A DNA stretch of 64,000 bases, from NCBI GenBank assembly GCA_965221035.1, contig OZ244860.1:2914001-2978000 (forward strand), read 5' to 3'. Shown here piece after piece: positions 14,696 to 22,810 of the stretch. Both the position numbers and the translations under genes were made by a program. Source of the stretch: UBA6522 sp965221035 (GTDB lineage: Bacteria > Pseudomonadota > Gammaproteobacteria > Steroidobacterales > Rariloculaceae). Position 1 is the stretch's first letter; the number at the start of each line of letters is the position of its first letter. The notes under the pieces were generated by a model. That model did not search any database, was not told the origin of the DNA, and saw nothing but the letters and a program-made list of their open reading frames with translations.

Positions 14696-17452
14696 ATGAT
14701 CACGATTTCACGGGCCAATTTCCGAATCGCAGCCATTGCGTTGTTTGTTTGCAACGCGCCGTTCGTCGGCGCGCAGGAGCAGCAGGCCGCCGTTGAGGGG
14801 GGTGACCTGGAAGAAGTGGTCGTGACGGGTTCCTACATCACCCGGCCTGCCGACCGACCGCAACCCATCCAGATTCTGGACGCCGCCGCACTCGCCAACG
14901 AGCAACGCAGCCACATTTCGGAAATCTTCCGCGACCTTACGGTCACCAGCGGCAGCTTCACGGGTTACCTGAACGCCGACGAGAACTTCGGATCGACCAC
15001 CGCGGCGGTGAATCTGCGCGGCCTCGGGCCGCGCGCCACGCTGGTGCTCCTCAACGGCAAGCGCCAGACCAATGACGGCGGTGTCGGCCCGGAGGGCGTG
15101 ACCGCGGTGGACATCAACGCCCTGACGCCGTCGATCATGCTCGACCGCGTTGAGGTACTCACCGATGGTGCCTCCGCGCTCTACGGCAGCGACGCCGTGG
15201 CCGGCGTCGTCAACATGATTACGCGCAACGACTTCGAAGGCTTCGAGGTCTCCGGTACGGGCATGCAGGTCGATCGTGCCGGCGCCGGCGACTACACGCT
15301 CGGCGCGCTGTTCGGTACCGGTGGAGAGCGCACGCATATCATCGCCGGCTTCGAGATTGCCCAACGCGACGAGATCATCACCAACGACCTCTACAGCTTC
15401 GATCGGCTCGGCATCGGTACCGTGTCGAGCTTCGGCAATCCGGGCAGCTTCCAGCCCATCGGCGCCATGGGCGGGGCACGGCGCGTGCCCGACCCGATGT
15501 GCGGTGACGCCTCGCTCGGCGGAACGCCCATCGGCGGTATTGATCTCGGTTCTCGCTGCGGCCTGCTGCTGTCGCTGGACCGTTCGCTGGTCGCCGAGGA
15601 GGAACGCCTCACCGGCCTCACCGTGGTCACCTCGGATCTCGGCGGCGGTATCAATGCGGAGCTTGAGATCGGCTTCAGCCGCGCACGCTACGGGCTTGTG
15701 AACAACACCTTCCCGATCAACGATCAACCGCGACCCGTGGTGCCGGCCGAGAATCCGGGCGTCACCGCCGCGGGTGCGCCGTTTGCCGGTTCCGACTGGC
15801 AGGTATGGCAGCGGTTGCGCAAGCCGCAGGATCCTGTGTTCGGGTTCCGCAGCGGCCGCACATCGGATACCTGGCGCCTGGCGGGAGCGCTGTCCGGCGA
15901 CATCAGCGAGAATTGGGACTGGTGGCTGTCGGCCACTTCGTCCTCGAACGATTTTTCCAACGTTTCCGGCGACACCATCCGCTCGCGCTACAACGACGCT
16001 CTCAATGGTTACGGCGGTCCGCTTTGCGGCAGCCAGACGGTGGGTGCCGCCAATTCCGATCCGGACTGCTACTGGTACAACCCGTTCGCGAACTCCTTCG
16101 CGGCGTCGCCGGGCGATCCGAATTACAACGACCCGTTCATCCTGAGCTACATGTTCGCCGAGTACTTGACTGAGGGGTTTGCCGATCTGACGACACTGGA
16201 ATTCGTCGCCACCGGCGCACTCAACGACCGGACATCGCTGGCGGTGGGGTACCAGATTCGCGAGCAGGGCTTCGAGCAGGACTTCAGCCCGCTGGTGAAT
16301 GCTGGCGCCTTCGCGTTCATGAACGACGCCGTGCCCGACTACTCGGGCAATCGCGACGCCAACGCGCTGTTCGCCGAGTTGGTCATGTTCCCGACCGACG
16401 ACCTGGAGGTGCAGATCGCGGCGCGTGCCGAGGAGTACAGCGGCGGCGCGAGTTCAACCGACCCGAAGATCGGCGTGCTGTGGACGCCCACCGACTCGGT
16501 CTTCGTGCGCGCCACGGCCGGCACGTCGTTCCGTGTGGCGGGCGAACCACAAACCTTCGGAATCGATGCGGGCCGGGGCGCAGGAGTTGAAATGTGTGGC
16601 GCGCCTTGCCTGGATCCGAACAGTCCGACGTTCGGCATTCCCGAGAACATCGATGCCGGATCGGTGACCCGTGGCGACCCCGGGCTTGCGCCCGAGCAGT
16701 CGAGCAACTTCACGCTCGGTGTGACCTGGGATGCGACTGACAACCTGACCGTCGATCTCAACTACTGGAGCATCGACTTTCAGGACCTGATCGTGCAGGA
16801 GAGCACGCAAACCCTGTGGTACAACGACATTGCCGACGGCACCATCGACGATCCGCGCATCGTGCTGAACCCGGCGGCGGGCACCAACGTGATCAGCCAG
16901 TTGATCTCCAACGACATCCTGTCGTTCAACGTCAGCTTCATCAACGAGGACCGACTAGAAGCCAGCGGTCTGGATTTCAGGCTCGACTGGCGGTTCGAGG
17001 CCGGCGGCAGCGATTTCGGCCTGGGCATCGACGGCACGCGCAACCTGGTCTACGACGTGACGACGCCGGGCGGCGGCACCGTGGACGGACTGGGTTCGCT
17101 CAATTCCGCCAACAACGGCTACGCGACTCCGGAGATGAAGGCCAATCTGCGCTTCGACTGGCGCCGGGGCGGTCACTTCGCCCAAGCCACGATGCGTCAC
17201 ACGAGCGCCTTGACGCAGGACCAGGCCGCGGATGTGGAGGACACGATCGTCAAGGACTTCAACACAGTCGATCTGATCTACCGCTACGCCTGGGACGCTT
17301 ACGGCGGGCCGATGGACATCTCGGCCGGCGTCATCAACGCCATGGACGAGGAAGATCCCCAGATCGGCGGCCTCCTGACGACGGTAAACACCCGCAGCTA
17401 CGACATCCGCGGGCGAATCTACCGGATCGGTTTCAGCAAGTCGTTCGAATAG
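14696..17452 (+). CDS. TonB-dependent outer-membrane receptor 2
   Basis: 918 aa. The signal peptide ends VGAQ near residue 27; the TonB box EEVVVTGSYI is near residue 39; the plug domain shows NLRGLGPRATLVLLNGKR and VEVLTDGASALYGSDAVAGVVNMI; the barrel ends with RIYRIGFSKSFE, whose C-terminal aromatic residue suits outer-membrane insertion. ATG at 14696 is preceded by GGAGGGAG at a good spacing, so upstream in-frame starts are unlikely. It is divergent from the A/B operon and followed 73 bp later by a VOC gene and a two-component pair. The plug motifs place it in the large receptor group also represented by receptor 3. Ligand unknown. Confidence 0.92.
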   Translation: MITISRANFRIAAIALFVCNAPFVGAQEQQAAVEGGDLEEVVVTGSYITRPADRPQPIQILDAAALANEQRSHISEIFRDLTVTSGSFTGYLNADENFGSTTAAVNLRGLGPRATLVLLNGKRQTNDGGVGPEGVTAVDINALTPSIMLDRVEVLTDGASALYGSDAVAGVVNMITRNDFEGFEVSGTGMQVDRAGAGDYTLGALFGTGGERTHIIAGFEIAQRDEIITNDLYSFDRLGIGTVSSFGNPGSFQPIGAMGGARRVPDPMCGDASLGGTPIGGIDLGSRCGLLLSLDRSLVAEEERLTGLTVVTSDLGGGINAELEIGFSRARYGLVNNTFPINDQPRPVVPAENPGVTAAGAPFAGSDWQVWQRLRKPQDPVFGFRSGRTSDTWRLAGALSGDISENWDWWLSATSSSNDFSNVSGDTIRSRYNDALNGYGGPLCGSQTVGAANSDPDCYWYNPFANSFAASPGDPNYNDPFILSYMFAEYLTEGFADLTTLEFVATGALNDRTSLAVGYQIREQGFEQDFSPLVNAGAFAFMNDAVPDYSGNRDANALFAELVMFPTDDLEVQIAARAEEYSGGASSTDPKIGVLWTPTDSVFVRATAGTSFRVAGEPQTFGIDAGRGAGVEMCGAPCLDPNSPTFGIPENIDAGSVTRGDPGLAPEQSSNFTLGVTWDATDNLTVDLNYWSIDFQDLIVQESTQTLWYNDIADGTIDDPRIVLNPAAGTNVISQLISNDILSFNVSFINEDRLEASGLDFRLDWRFEAGGSDFGLGIDGTRNLVYDVTTPGGGTVDGLGSLNSANNGYATPEMKANLRFDWRRGGHFAQATMRHTSALTQDQAADVEDTIVKDFNTVDLIYRYAWDAYGGPMDISAGVINAMDEEDPQIGGLLTTVNTRSYDIRGRIYRIGFSKSFE

Positions 17453-17525
17453 CGTACCGGCGTCGACTTCCGGAGGTTGCCGGGACGTCAATCCGAACCG
17501 TCGGGTTGCTGCCCGTCCTGGTGCG

Positions 17526-17891
17526 GTGAATGGAATGGTTGACCTGGATACGGGCCTGACCGTCTCCATTCCGGTCCGCGACCTGAAGAGGTCGGTCGCC
17601 TGGTACCGGCGGACCTTCGGTTTCGAGATAGCGCGCGAGTTGCGCGATCCGGCCTGGTGCGAGTTGGCTACCGCGACGCCGGGCGTGCGCATCGGACTGG
17701 CGCAGGTGGACGGGGGAGTTGCCGGCGACACCACCCCGATCTTCGCCGTTGAAAGTATCGATATCGCGGCGGCGGCCTTGGCGACCGGGCGCATCGCCAC
17801 CAGCGAAATCGTCACCGTGGCGGGTCGCGCAAAGCTGCTAACATTGCAGGACCCCGACGGCAATACGTTGATGCTTCAGGAAAAACTATGA
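17526..17891 (+). CDS. VOC/glyoxalase-fold protein
   Basis: 121 aa. Small metalloenzyme or binding protein of the vicinal oxygen chelate superfamily. It has one pair of beta-alpha-beta-beta-beta modules: VSIPVRDLKRSVAWYRRTFGF at the N-terminus and a C-terminal LLTLQDPDGNTLMLQE. The usual first metal His is not apparent (SIPV); the second half has no clear His either, so a catalytic metal site is doubtful and a ligand-binding role is possible. It lies between TonB receptor 2 and the two-component system, 31 bp before the latter, and is likely in the same transcript. Cytoplasmic; no signal peptide. Confidence 0.75.
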   Translation: MNGMVDLDTGLTVSIPVRDLKRSVAWYRRTFGFEIARELRDPAWCELATATPGVRIGLAQVDGGVAGDTTPIFAVESIDIAAAALATGRIATSEIVTVAGRAKLLTLQDPDGNTLMLQEKL

Positions 17892-17922
17892 AGGGGTCGT
17901 TCCGGAGGAGGATGACGCGCAG

Positions 17923-18651
17923 GTGGTCGTGAACGCCCAGGTCCGAGTCATGGCCGATTGCCAGGTTGCCGTCATCGACGACGACCCGGAGCTGTGCTAC
18001 ATGCTGAGCGAACTGCTACGCACGGACGGATACGTCGCCGCGACCTTCCAGAGCGGCGAGGAAGGGCTGAAGGCGCTCAAGAATTCTCTGCCGCAGCTGG
18101 TCATCCTGGATGTGACCATGCCCGAAATGGACGGCTTCCAGGTGCTGCGCCACTTGCGTATGGAATCCGACGTGCCGGTATTGATCCTGACGGCGCGGGG
18201 AGACGACCGCGACCGGATCACTGGATTCGAACTGGGCGCGGACGACTATCTTCCCAAGCCCTTCAATCCCCGGGAATTGCTGCTTCGGGTTCAGGCGATC
18301 ATGAAACGAACCGCTCCGCTGGCGGCGACAGCGACGAGCGAGGTTGGACCGTTGGTGCTCGAGCGGCTCAAGTGCCTGGCGCACGTCGGCGGGCGATCGG
18401 AGAAACTCACCAGCGCCGAAGCCCGCGCGCTGGAAGCCCTCATGCGCACGCCCGACCGGGTGGTGTCCAAGGATGAACTTACGCGGTTCGCCCTGGGGCG
18501 CGGCCGGATGCCGTACGAGCGGGCCATCGATACCCACATATCCCACCTTCGAACCAAGATCGGCAAGGATGCCAATGGCGAATCGCCCATCCGCAACGTC
18601 CGCGGGGCAGGCTACCTTCTGTTGTCCGACTGGGAACCGGGTCTCGCGTGA
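17923..18651 (+). CDS. OmpR/PhoB-family response regulator
   Basis: 242 aa. Receiver domain: acidic pocket IDDDPE (19-21), phosphoacceptor Asp63 in VILDVTMPEMDG, Thr90 in LILTARG and Lys112 in YLPKPFNP. The C-terminal winged-helix DNA-binding domain spans about 148-235 (LTSAEARALEALM, RAIDTHISHLRTKIG, IRNVRGAGYLL). Start GTG at 17923 follows GGAGGAGG; an alternative ATG at 17950 gives the compact start MADCQVAVIDDD. The histidine kinase gene overlaps its stop, so the pair is coexpressed. It is CpxR-like in layout. Targets are unknown; nearby TonB receptor 2 and the exported A/B operon are possible. Confidence 0.9.
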   Translation: MVVNAQVRVMADCQVAVIDDDPELCYMLSELLRTDGYVAATFQSGEEGLKALKNSLPQLVILDVTMPEMDGFQVLRHLRMESDVPVLILTARGDDRDRITGFELGADDYLPKPFNPRELLLRVQAIMKRTAPLAATATSEVGPLVLERLKCLAHVGGRSEKLTSAEARALEALMRTPDRVVSKDELTRFALGRGRMPYERAIDTHISHLRTKIGKDANGESPIRNVRGAGYLLLSDWEPGLA

Positions 18652-20018
18652 TGAGATTGAGGCTGTTCTGGCGCATTTTCTTCTCGTTCTGGGCGGCCAT
18701 GCTGCTGTTGCTGGGCGTGATGGCCTACAGCGCTTTCGTGGTGGTCAACGCGTGGAACCAGCAGAGTCAACTGAGCTACACGGAACTGGTCGGGCGGGCG
18801 GATGAGGTGCTGAAGGCCGGCGGCGAGGAGCGCCTCCGGTCCTGGCTGCGCAACCCGTCCAATTTCCCGCCCGACCTGACGCTGTTCGTTTTCGATCCGC
18901 AAGGCGCGGAGATACTCGACCGCCCCATCCCGCCGCCGGTGGAGACCACCCTCAATACGGCCGATCCCGCACAGCGGCTGCCGCGTTACCGGGTCCGGCA
19001 ACTGACTTCAGTCGGGGGTGTGGCGTACTCGGCCGTCCTGGGCCCGAATCCTCCACCCATCCTCGGCGCGCTGGGCACGCCGCTGATGCGCTGGACGGTG
19101 ATCGTTGCCGCCTTCGTCATCAGCCCCCTGGTCTGTTTCGTGCTCAGCCGTTCGCTCACCAATCCCTTGCGTCGGGTCGTTGCGGCAACCCGGAGGCTGG
19201 CCGCCGGCGACCTTTCGACGCGGGTGGAAGTCGGCGCCCGCGGACGTGACGACGAAGTCGGCGAACTCGGCCGGCAGTTCGACCGCATGGCCGCGCGCCT
19301 GGAACAATTGATCACGTCGCGCACGGAACTGTTCCGCAATGTCTCCCACGAGTTGCGCACGCCGCTGGCGAGAATCCGGATCGCCATCGAGTTGGCCCGG
19401 CGCAAGCCGGGAGAACTGGACGACCAGCTGGAGCGGATCGAGCGCGAGACGGATCACCTGGACCTGCTCACACGGCACGTCCTTAGCCTTGCCCACCTGG
19501 AAGAGTCGCCCGAGGATGCGGACCTGGGCGAGATAGACCTGGTGGAACTTGTGGAGGGTGTGGCCCAGGACGCCTCCTACGAGGCCGACGCCCAAGGCAA
19601 GAAAGTGGCGTGGGAGGCGGGCACGGGCAGCAAGGGCATCGTGGTATGCGCCAACGCCGATCTGCTGCACAGTGCCGTGGAGAACGTCGTGCGCAATGCG
19701 TTGCGGCATACGCAGCCCGGCACGGAAGTCGCGATCAGCCTTAAGTCAAGTAACGGCGTGGCACGTCTGAGCGTTCGCGACGACGGTACCGGCGTGCCCG
19801 AAAAGGAACTGGGGAACATTTTCGAACCCTTCCACCGCGGTCCGCGGAGCAAGGGGACCGGCGTGGGGCTCGCCGTCACGCAGCGGGTGGTCACCCACCT
19901 CGACGGTCGGGTGAGCGCCCGCAACGCCACTGGAGGCGGCCTGTGCGTGGAAATGGAGTTGCCGCTGGTTTCCCGTGCCCCCGCGTCGTCAAGCGGTGCC
20001 GGTCGCGTTCGCCATTGA
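18651..20018 (+). CDS. Sensor histidine kinase (CpxA/EnvZ-like)
   Basis: 455 aa. Inner-membrane sensor. TM1 about residues 6-32, a short periplasmic domain of about 115 residues, TM2 about 147-167, HAMP about 168-222 (RSLTNPLRRVVAATRRLAAG), HisKA with phosphorylated His near 233 (FRNVSHELRTPLARIR), and HATPase_c with N box VENVVRNALRHT, G1 VRDDGTGVP, F box IFEPFHRG and G2 GTGVGLAV. All catalytic boxes are intact. ATG at 18651 overlaps the regulator stop (TGATG); GTG at 18648 is also possible. The small periplasmic domain suggests envelope or ligand sensing, as in CpxA; the signal is unknown. Confidence 0.92.
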   Translation: MRLRLFWRIFFSFWAAMLLLLGVMAYSAFVVVNAWNQQSQLSYTELVGRADEVLKAGGEERLRSWLRNPSNFPPDLTLFVFDPQGAEILDRPIPPPVETTLNTADPAQRLPRYRVRQLTSVGGVAYSAVLGPNPPPILGALGTPLMRWTVIVAAFVISPLVCFVLSRSLTNPLRRVVAATRRLAAGDLSTRVEVGARGRDDEVGELGRQFDRMAARLEQLITSRTELFRNVSHELRTPLARIRIAIELARRKPGELDDQLERIERETDHLDLLTRHVLSLAHLEESPEDADLGEIDLVELVEGVAQDASYEADAQGKKVAWEAGTGSKGIVVCANADLLHSAVENVVRNALRHTQPGTEVAISLKSSNGVARLSVRDDGTGVPEKELGNIFEPFHRGPRSKGTGVGLAVTQRVVTHLDGRVSARNATGGGLCVEMELPLVSRAPASSSGAGRVRH

Positions 20019-20058
20019 GGCGTGAGACTGTCCCATCCGGGCGCCCCGTCGAAAATTC

Positions 20059-20086
20059 TTGATCGCCCACCGAATTTAGCTAGAAT
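20059..20086 (+). promoter_or_regulatory. Sigma-70-like promoter of the toxin-antitoxin pair
   Basis: TTGATC at 20059-20064 and TAGAAT at 20081-20086, 16-base spacer. The -10 matches five of six consensus bases. The leader before the antitoxin ATG at 20120 would be about 27 bases. Confidence 0.5.
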
Positions 20087-20119
20087 GGCGACTAAGTTTC
20101 ACGCAATGTGGGTACATTT

Positions 20120-20353
20120 ATGTTCACAGTCAATGTTCACGAGGCCAAGACGCAGTTATCCCGGCTGCTTGCGCGGGTCGAGGCGGGCGAGGATGTCGTG
20201 ATCGCCCGTCGTGGCGAACCGGTGGCCCGTCTCGTCTGCTGCCATCCGCGCCGCAATCGCCAAGCGGACATTCTCAAGGGCAAGATTGTAATACCCGATA
20301 GCTTTTTCGACTCGTTGCCCGAAGACGAACTGGCAGTGTGGGAAGGCCGTTAG
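20120..20353 (+). CDS. Phd/YefM-family antitoxin
   Basis: 77 aa. MFTVNVHEAKTQLSRLLARV is the typical N-terminal DNA-binding fold of Phd/YefM antitoxins, followed by GEDVVIARRGEPVARLV. The C-terminal part (IPDSFFDSLPEDELAVWEGR) is the toxin-wrapping segment. ATG at 20120 fits the family; GTG at 20108 would add four residues. The TAG stop at 20351-20353 shares its G with the GTG start of the toxin. It should neutralise the toxin and autoregulate the promoter at 20059-20086. Confidence 0.88.
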   Translation: MFTVNVHEAKTQLSRLLARVEAGEDVVIARRGEPVARLVCCHPRRNRQADILKGKIVIPDSFFDSLPEDELAVWEGR

Positions 20354-20739
20354 TGCGGGCTTTACTGGACACCCACGCCTTTTTGTGGTGGATGGCGGAC
20401 AGCCGCCGTCTCTCCGAGCCTGCGCGACGCGCCATTGCGAACGAGTCGAACGAAATCCTTGTCAGCGCGGCGTCCGCCTGGGAAATCTCAACGAAGTTCC
20501 GCATCGGCAAACTTCCGGGCGGCGAAGCGGTGGCGGTCGATATCGCCGGCTGCATCTCCAGTCAGGATTTCCGACCGTTGGCGATCAGCATTGCCGACGC
20601 CGAACGTGCCGGACGTTTACCGGGACCGCATAGGGACCCGTTCGACCGCATGCTCATAGCCCAGGCCTCGGCACGCAATTTGACGCTGGTCTCGATCGAT
20701 TCGGTGTTCGACGAATACGGCGTCGTGCGTTTGTGGTGA
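20353..20739 (+). CDS. PIN-domain toxin (VapC-like ribonuclease)
   Basis: 128 aa. The Mg-dependent PIN nuclease core is complete: Asp6 in RALLDTHAFLWW, Glu44 in SAWEIS, Asp98 in DPFDRMLIAQA and Asp116 in VSIDSVFD. It would cleave RNA when free of antitoxin. The GTG at 20353 overlaps the antitoxin stop as TAGTG, and the protein then begins RALLDTH as in relatives; an upstream in-frame GTG at 20338 is less likely. This is a Phd-antitoxin/PIN-toxin combination, a common pairing. Both partners look intact. Confidence 0.9.
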   Translation: MRALLDTHAFLWWMADSRRLSEPARRAIANESNEILVSAASAWEISTKFRIGKLPGGEAVAVDIAGCISSQDFRPLAISIADAERAGRLPGPHRDPFDRMLIAQASARNLTLVSIDSVFDEYGVVRLW

Positions 20740-20752
20740 ACGGCCGCCCGGC

Positions 20753-21922
20753 TCAATCCCAATCGTCATCCGATTGTATTTCCATTAGCCACTCCGCGAC
20801 GCGCGCGGCGATATCGTCGCTGTTGTCATCCTGCATGAACAGGTGCGAATTGCCGCGGATGCCTTCCTCCGTGAGCTCCAGCATGTCGCCGCGACCACCC
20901 ATTTCCGTGATCATCGCGGCGGTCGCCCGGCACGCTTCCAGCCGCCCGGTCTGGTTGCGCGATTCGATGTAGTCGCCATACACCGCCAGGAACGGAATGT
21001 GGGTGATCGGCTCGACCGCTTCCGGGTTCGTCGGGCACCCTGTGGGTTCCAGCACGACGATAGCGGTGACCAGTTCGGGGCGCCTGCGCGCGGTGACGAA
21101 AATGACGGGACCGCCGGCGGAGTGGGGCATCAGCACCGCCGGTCCGGTACGTTCGAGGAGCGCTTCCAGCGCCAGGACATTCGGGTTGTCGGTTTCGGTT
21201 GGCGGAAGGCCGCCGCCCTGGGCTGCCGCGCCCATGCCGCCACCTCCCCCGGCCGCCGCCATGGCTCCCGCACCCATGCCGCCGCCACCTCCGCCCATGC
21301 CACCCCCGCCACCGCCCACTCGGGGCGGCCACGATGCGTAGAACTGCTCGACATGCTCCACCGGGAAACGGGTGTCCCCGTAGGGTTCTCCGGGCGCGTC
21401 GCCGAACCCCCATCGTTGCCAGACCTGGCCGATATTCCAGGTCGAGACGCCGGGCGCAGGCTGGTCGGCACTTCGGAAAGGCCCCACGGCGAAGCCGGAC
21501 GGACCGGTATTGACCGGATCATAGACATAGGCACTGAAGCCCCGCCTCGCGAAGGCCTGGGCCCAGCCCTCCCGGCCGTCGGGAGTTGACAGGTAGATGT
21601 AAGAAGAAAGACCGAGACCGGGATACATCACCACCGGCCCCCAGTCCCGATCATTCACCGGAATGAGATAGTGAACCAGCGCCTGGTCCACATGCTGCTC
21701 GAAGCCCGCCGTCTCCCGGACTTCCCCGCCGACGAAAAACATGCCCATGTCCCGCAGGGTCAGGGGCTCCTGGGCCAGGACAGGTCCCGTTGCCGCCAGC
21801 AACACCAGCAGCCCACGGCAAACGTTTCGCACCAGTATGCCGGGCCTTTGCCGCGAATTGCCGCATGATGGCGGCAAACCGCCCGACGGTGGCTTGACGG
21901 CGCGAAAACGGTTGGTGTCCAT
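20753..21922 (-). CDS. Exported alpha/beta-hydrolase with Gly/Met-rich insert
   Basis: 389 aa. Probably a periplasmic esterase. A signal anchor/peptide spans about residues 15-52 (GLLVLLAATGPVLAQ). The fold shows an oxyanion-type strand (VVMYPGLGLSSYIY), the nucleophile elbow MPHSAGGPV near residue 265 (Ser in His-Ser-Ala-Gly rather than Gly-X-Ser-X-Gly), an acid-strand IPFLAVYGDYI and a late His in GNSHLFMQD. Residues about 204-242 are a striking insert of Gly, Met and Ala (three GGGGGGM-type blocks). Start ATG at 21922 has GAGGGG nine bases upstream; longer in-frame starts exist at 21961 and 22024. It converges on the toxin gene. Substrate unknown. Confidence 0.75.
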   Translation of the reverse strand: MDTNRFRAVKPPSGGLPPSCGNSRQRPGILVRNVCRGLLVLLAATGPVLAQEPLTLRDMGMFFVGGEVRETAGFEQHVDQALVHYLIPVNDRDWGPVVMYPGLGLSSYIYLSTPDGREGWAQAFARRGFSAYVYDPVNTGPSGFAVGPFRSADQPAPGVSTWNIGQVWQRWGFGDAPGEPYGDTRFPVEHVEQFYASWPPRVGGGGGGMGGGGGGMGAGAMAAAGGGGGMGAAAQGGGLPPTETDNPNVLALEALLERTGPAVLMPHSAGGPVIFVTARRRPELVTAIVVLEPTGCPTNPEAVEPITHIPFLAVYGDYIESRNQTGRLEACRATAAMITEMGGRGDMLELTEEGIRGNSHLFMQDDNSDDIAARVAEWLMEIQSDDDWD

Positions 21923-22071
21923 CTGCGGATTCCCCTCGGTGACGATGGGCTGGCGGTTCATTCTAGGCCACCCGGCGTCATCCGGCGGGGACGGGTCCGT
22001 GAAGAAGTGTCTGGTCGGCACCATCGGTTACGATGGGCGCGTCCGCGGTCACGGCGGCCTCCGCCGCAGCC

Positions 22072-22563
22072 TCAATTCACTTCGTTCAGCTTTCCTGTAC
22101 GGACGTCATACACGAAACCGCGGATCCGGTCCTTGACCGGGATGAACGGGCAGGCCTGGATTCTGCGGATGGATTGGCGCACGTCTTCCACCTCGTCCGG
22201 AAACGCCTCCAGGGCGAACGACGGACGCAGGCCGGTATCGGCTTCGATCTGCGCCTTCACGCCATCGTCCGTGAAGGTCACCATGCCGCAGTCGGTGTGG
22301 TGGATGAGGATGATCTCGCGGGTTCCCAGCAGTCGCTGGGAAATGGTCAGCGAGCGCAGCACGTCGTCGGTGACGACGCCACCGGCGTTGCGGATCACGT
22401 GGGCGTCACCCTCTTCAAGCCCCAGCAGCGCCCCGGTTTCGATACGCGCATCCATGCAGGCGACGATGGCCGACTGCTTGGCAGGCGGAATGGGCGCGTC
22501 TCCCTTGTCGAATTGTTCGGCGTAGCGGGCGTTGTTGGCGAGAAATTCGTCGGTTGCGGACAT
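22072..22563 (-). CDS. Beta-class carbonic anhydrase
   Basis: 163 aa. Reversible hydration of CO2. Zinc ligands are Cys36 (IVACMDARIE, with the partner Asp38 and Arg40), His89 and Cys92 (LIHHTDCGM). The short single-domain size is that of the compact (clade D-like) beta enzymes. Cytoplasmic; no signal peptide. It is divergent from the DUF5916 gene, with about 250 bp between them. It has no close functional tie to its neighbours, although the biotin carboxylase further along uses bicarbonate. Confidence 0.9.
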   Translation of the reverse strand: MSATDEFLANNARYAEQFDKGDAPIPPAKQSAIVACMDARIETGALLGLEEGDAHVIRNAGGVVTDDVLRSLTISQRLLGTREIILIHHTDCGMVTFTDDGVKAQIEADTGLRPSFALEAFPDEVEDVRQSIRRIQACPFIPVKDRIRGFVYDVRTGKLNEVN

Positions 22564-22810
22564 GATTGACTCCTGGCGCGTTACGGATCCGCCGTCAGAC
22601 TAAACCCGCAGGCACCCGGACCACAATACCGATTCGTTCGCTCCAAATGACGGACCGACATATGGGATGCGATACGCTAGCGAGACTGTCGCCGCGCCAT
22701 GTTCGGCGTTAAGAATCCTTCAGGAACGATGTGATTCATCGAATTCGCTGGTGGGCCGGTGCGATAATGAAACGCTCATGCCCTCTTCGGCTTTCGGGAC
22801 CCGCCTTTCC

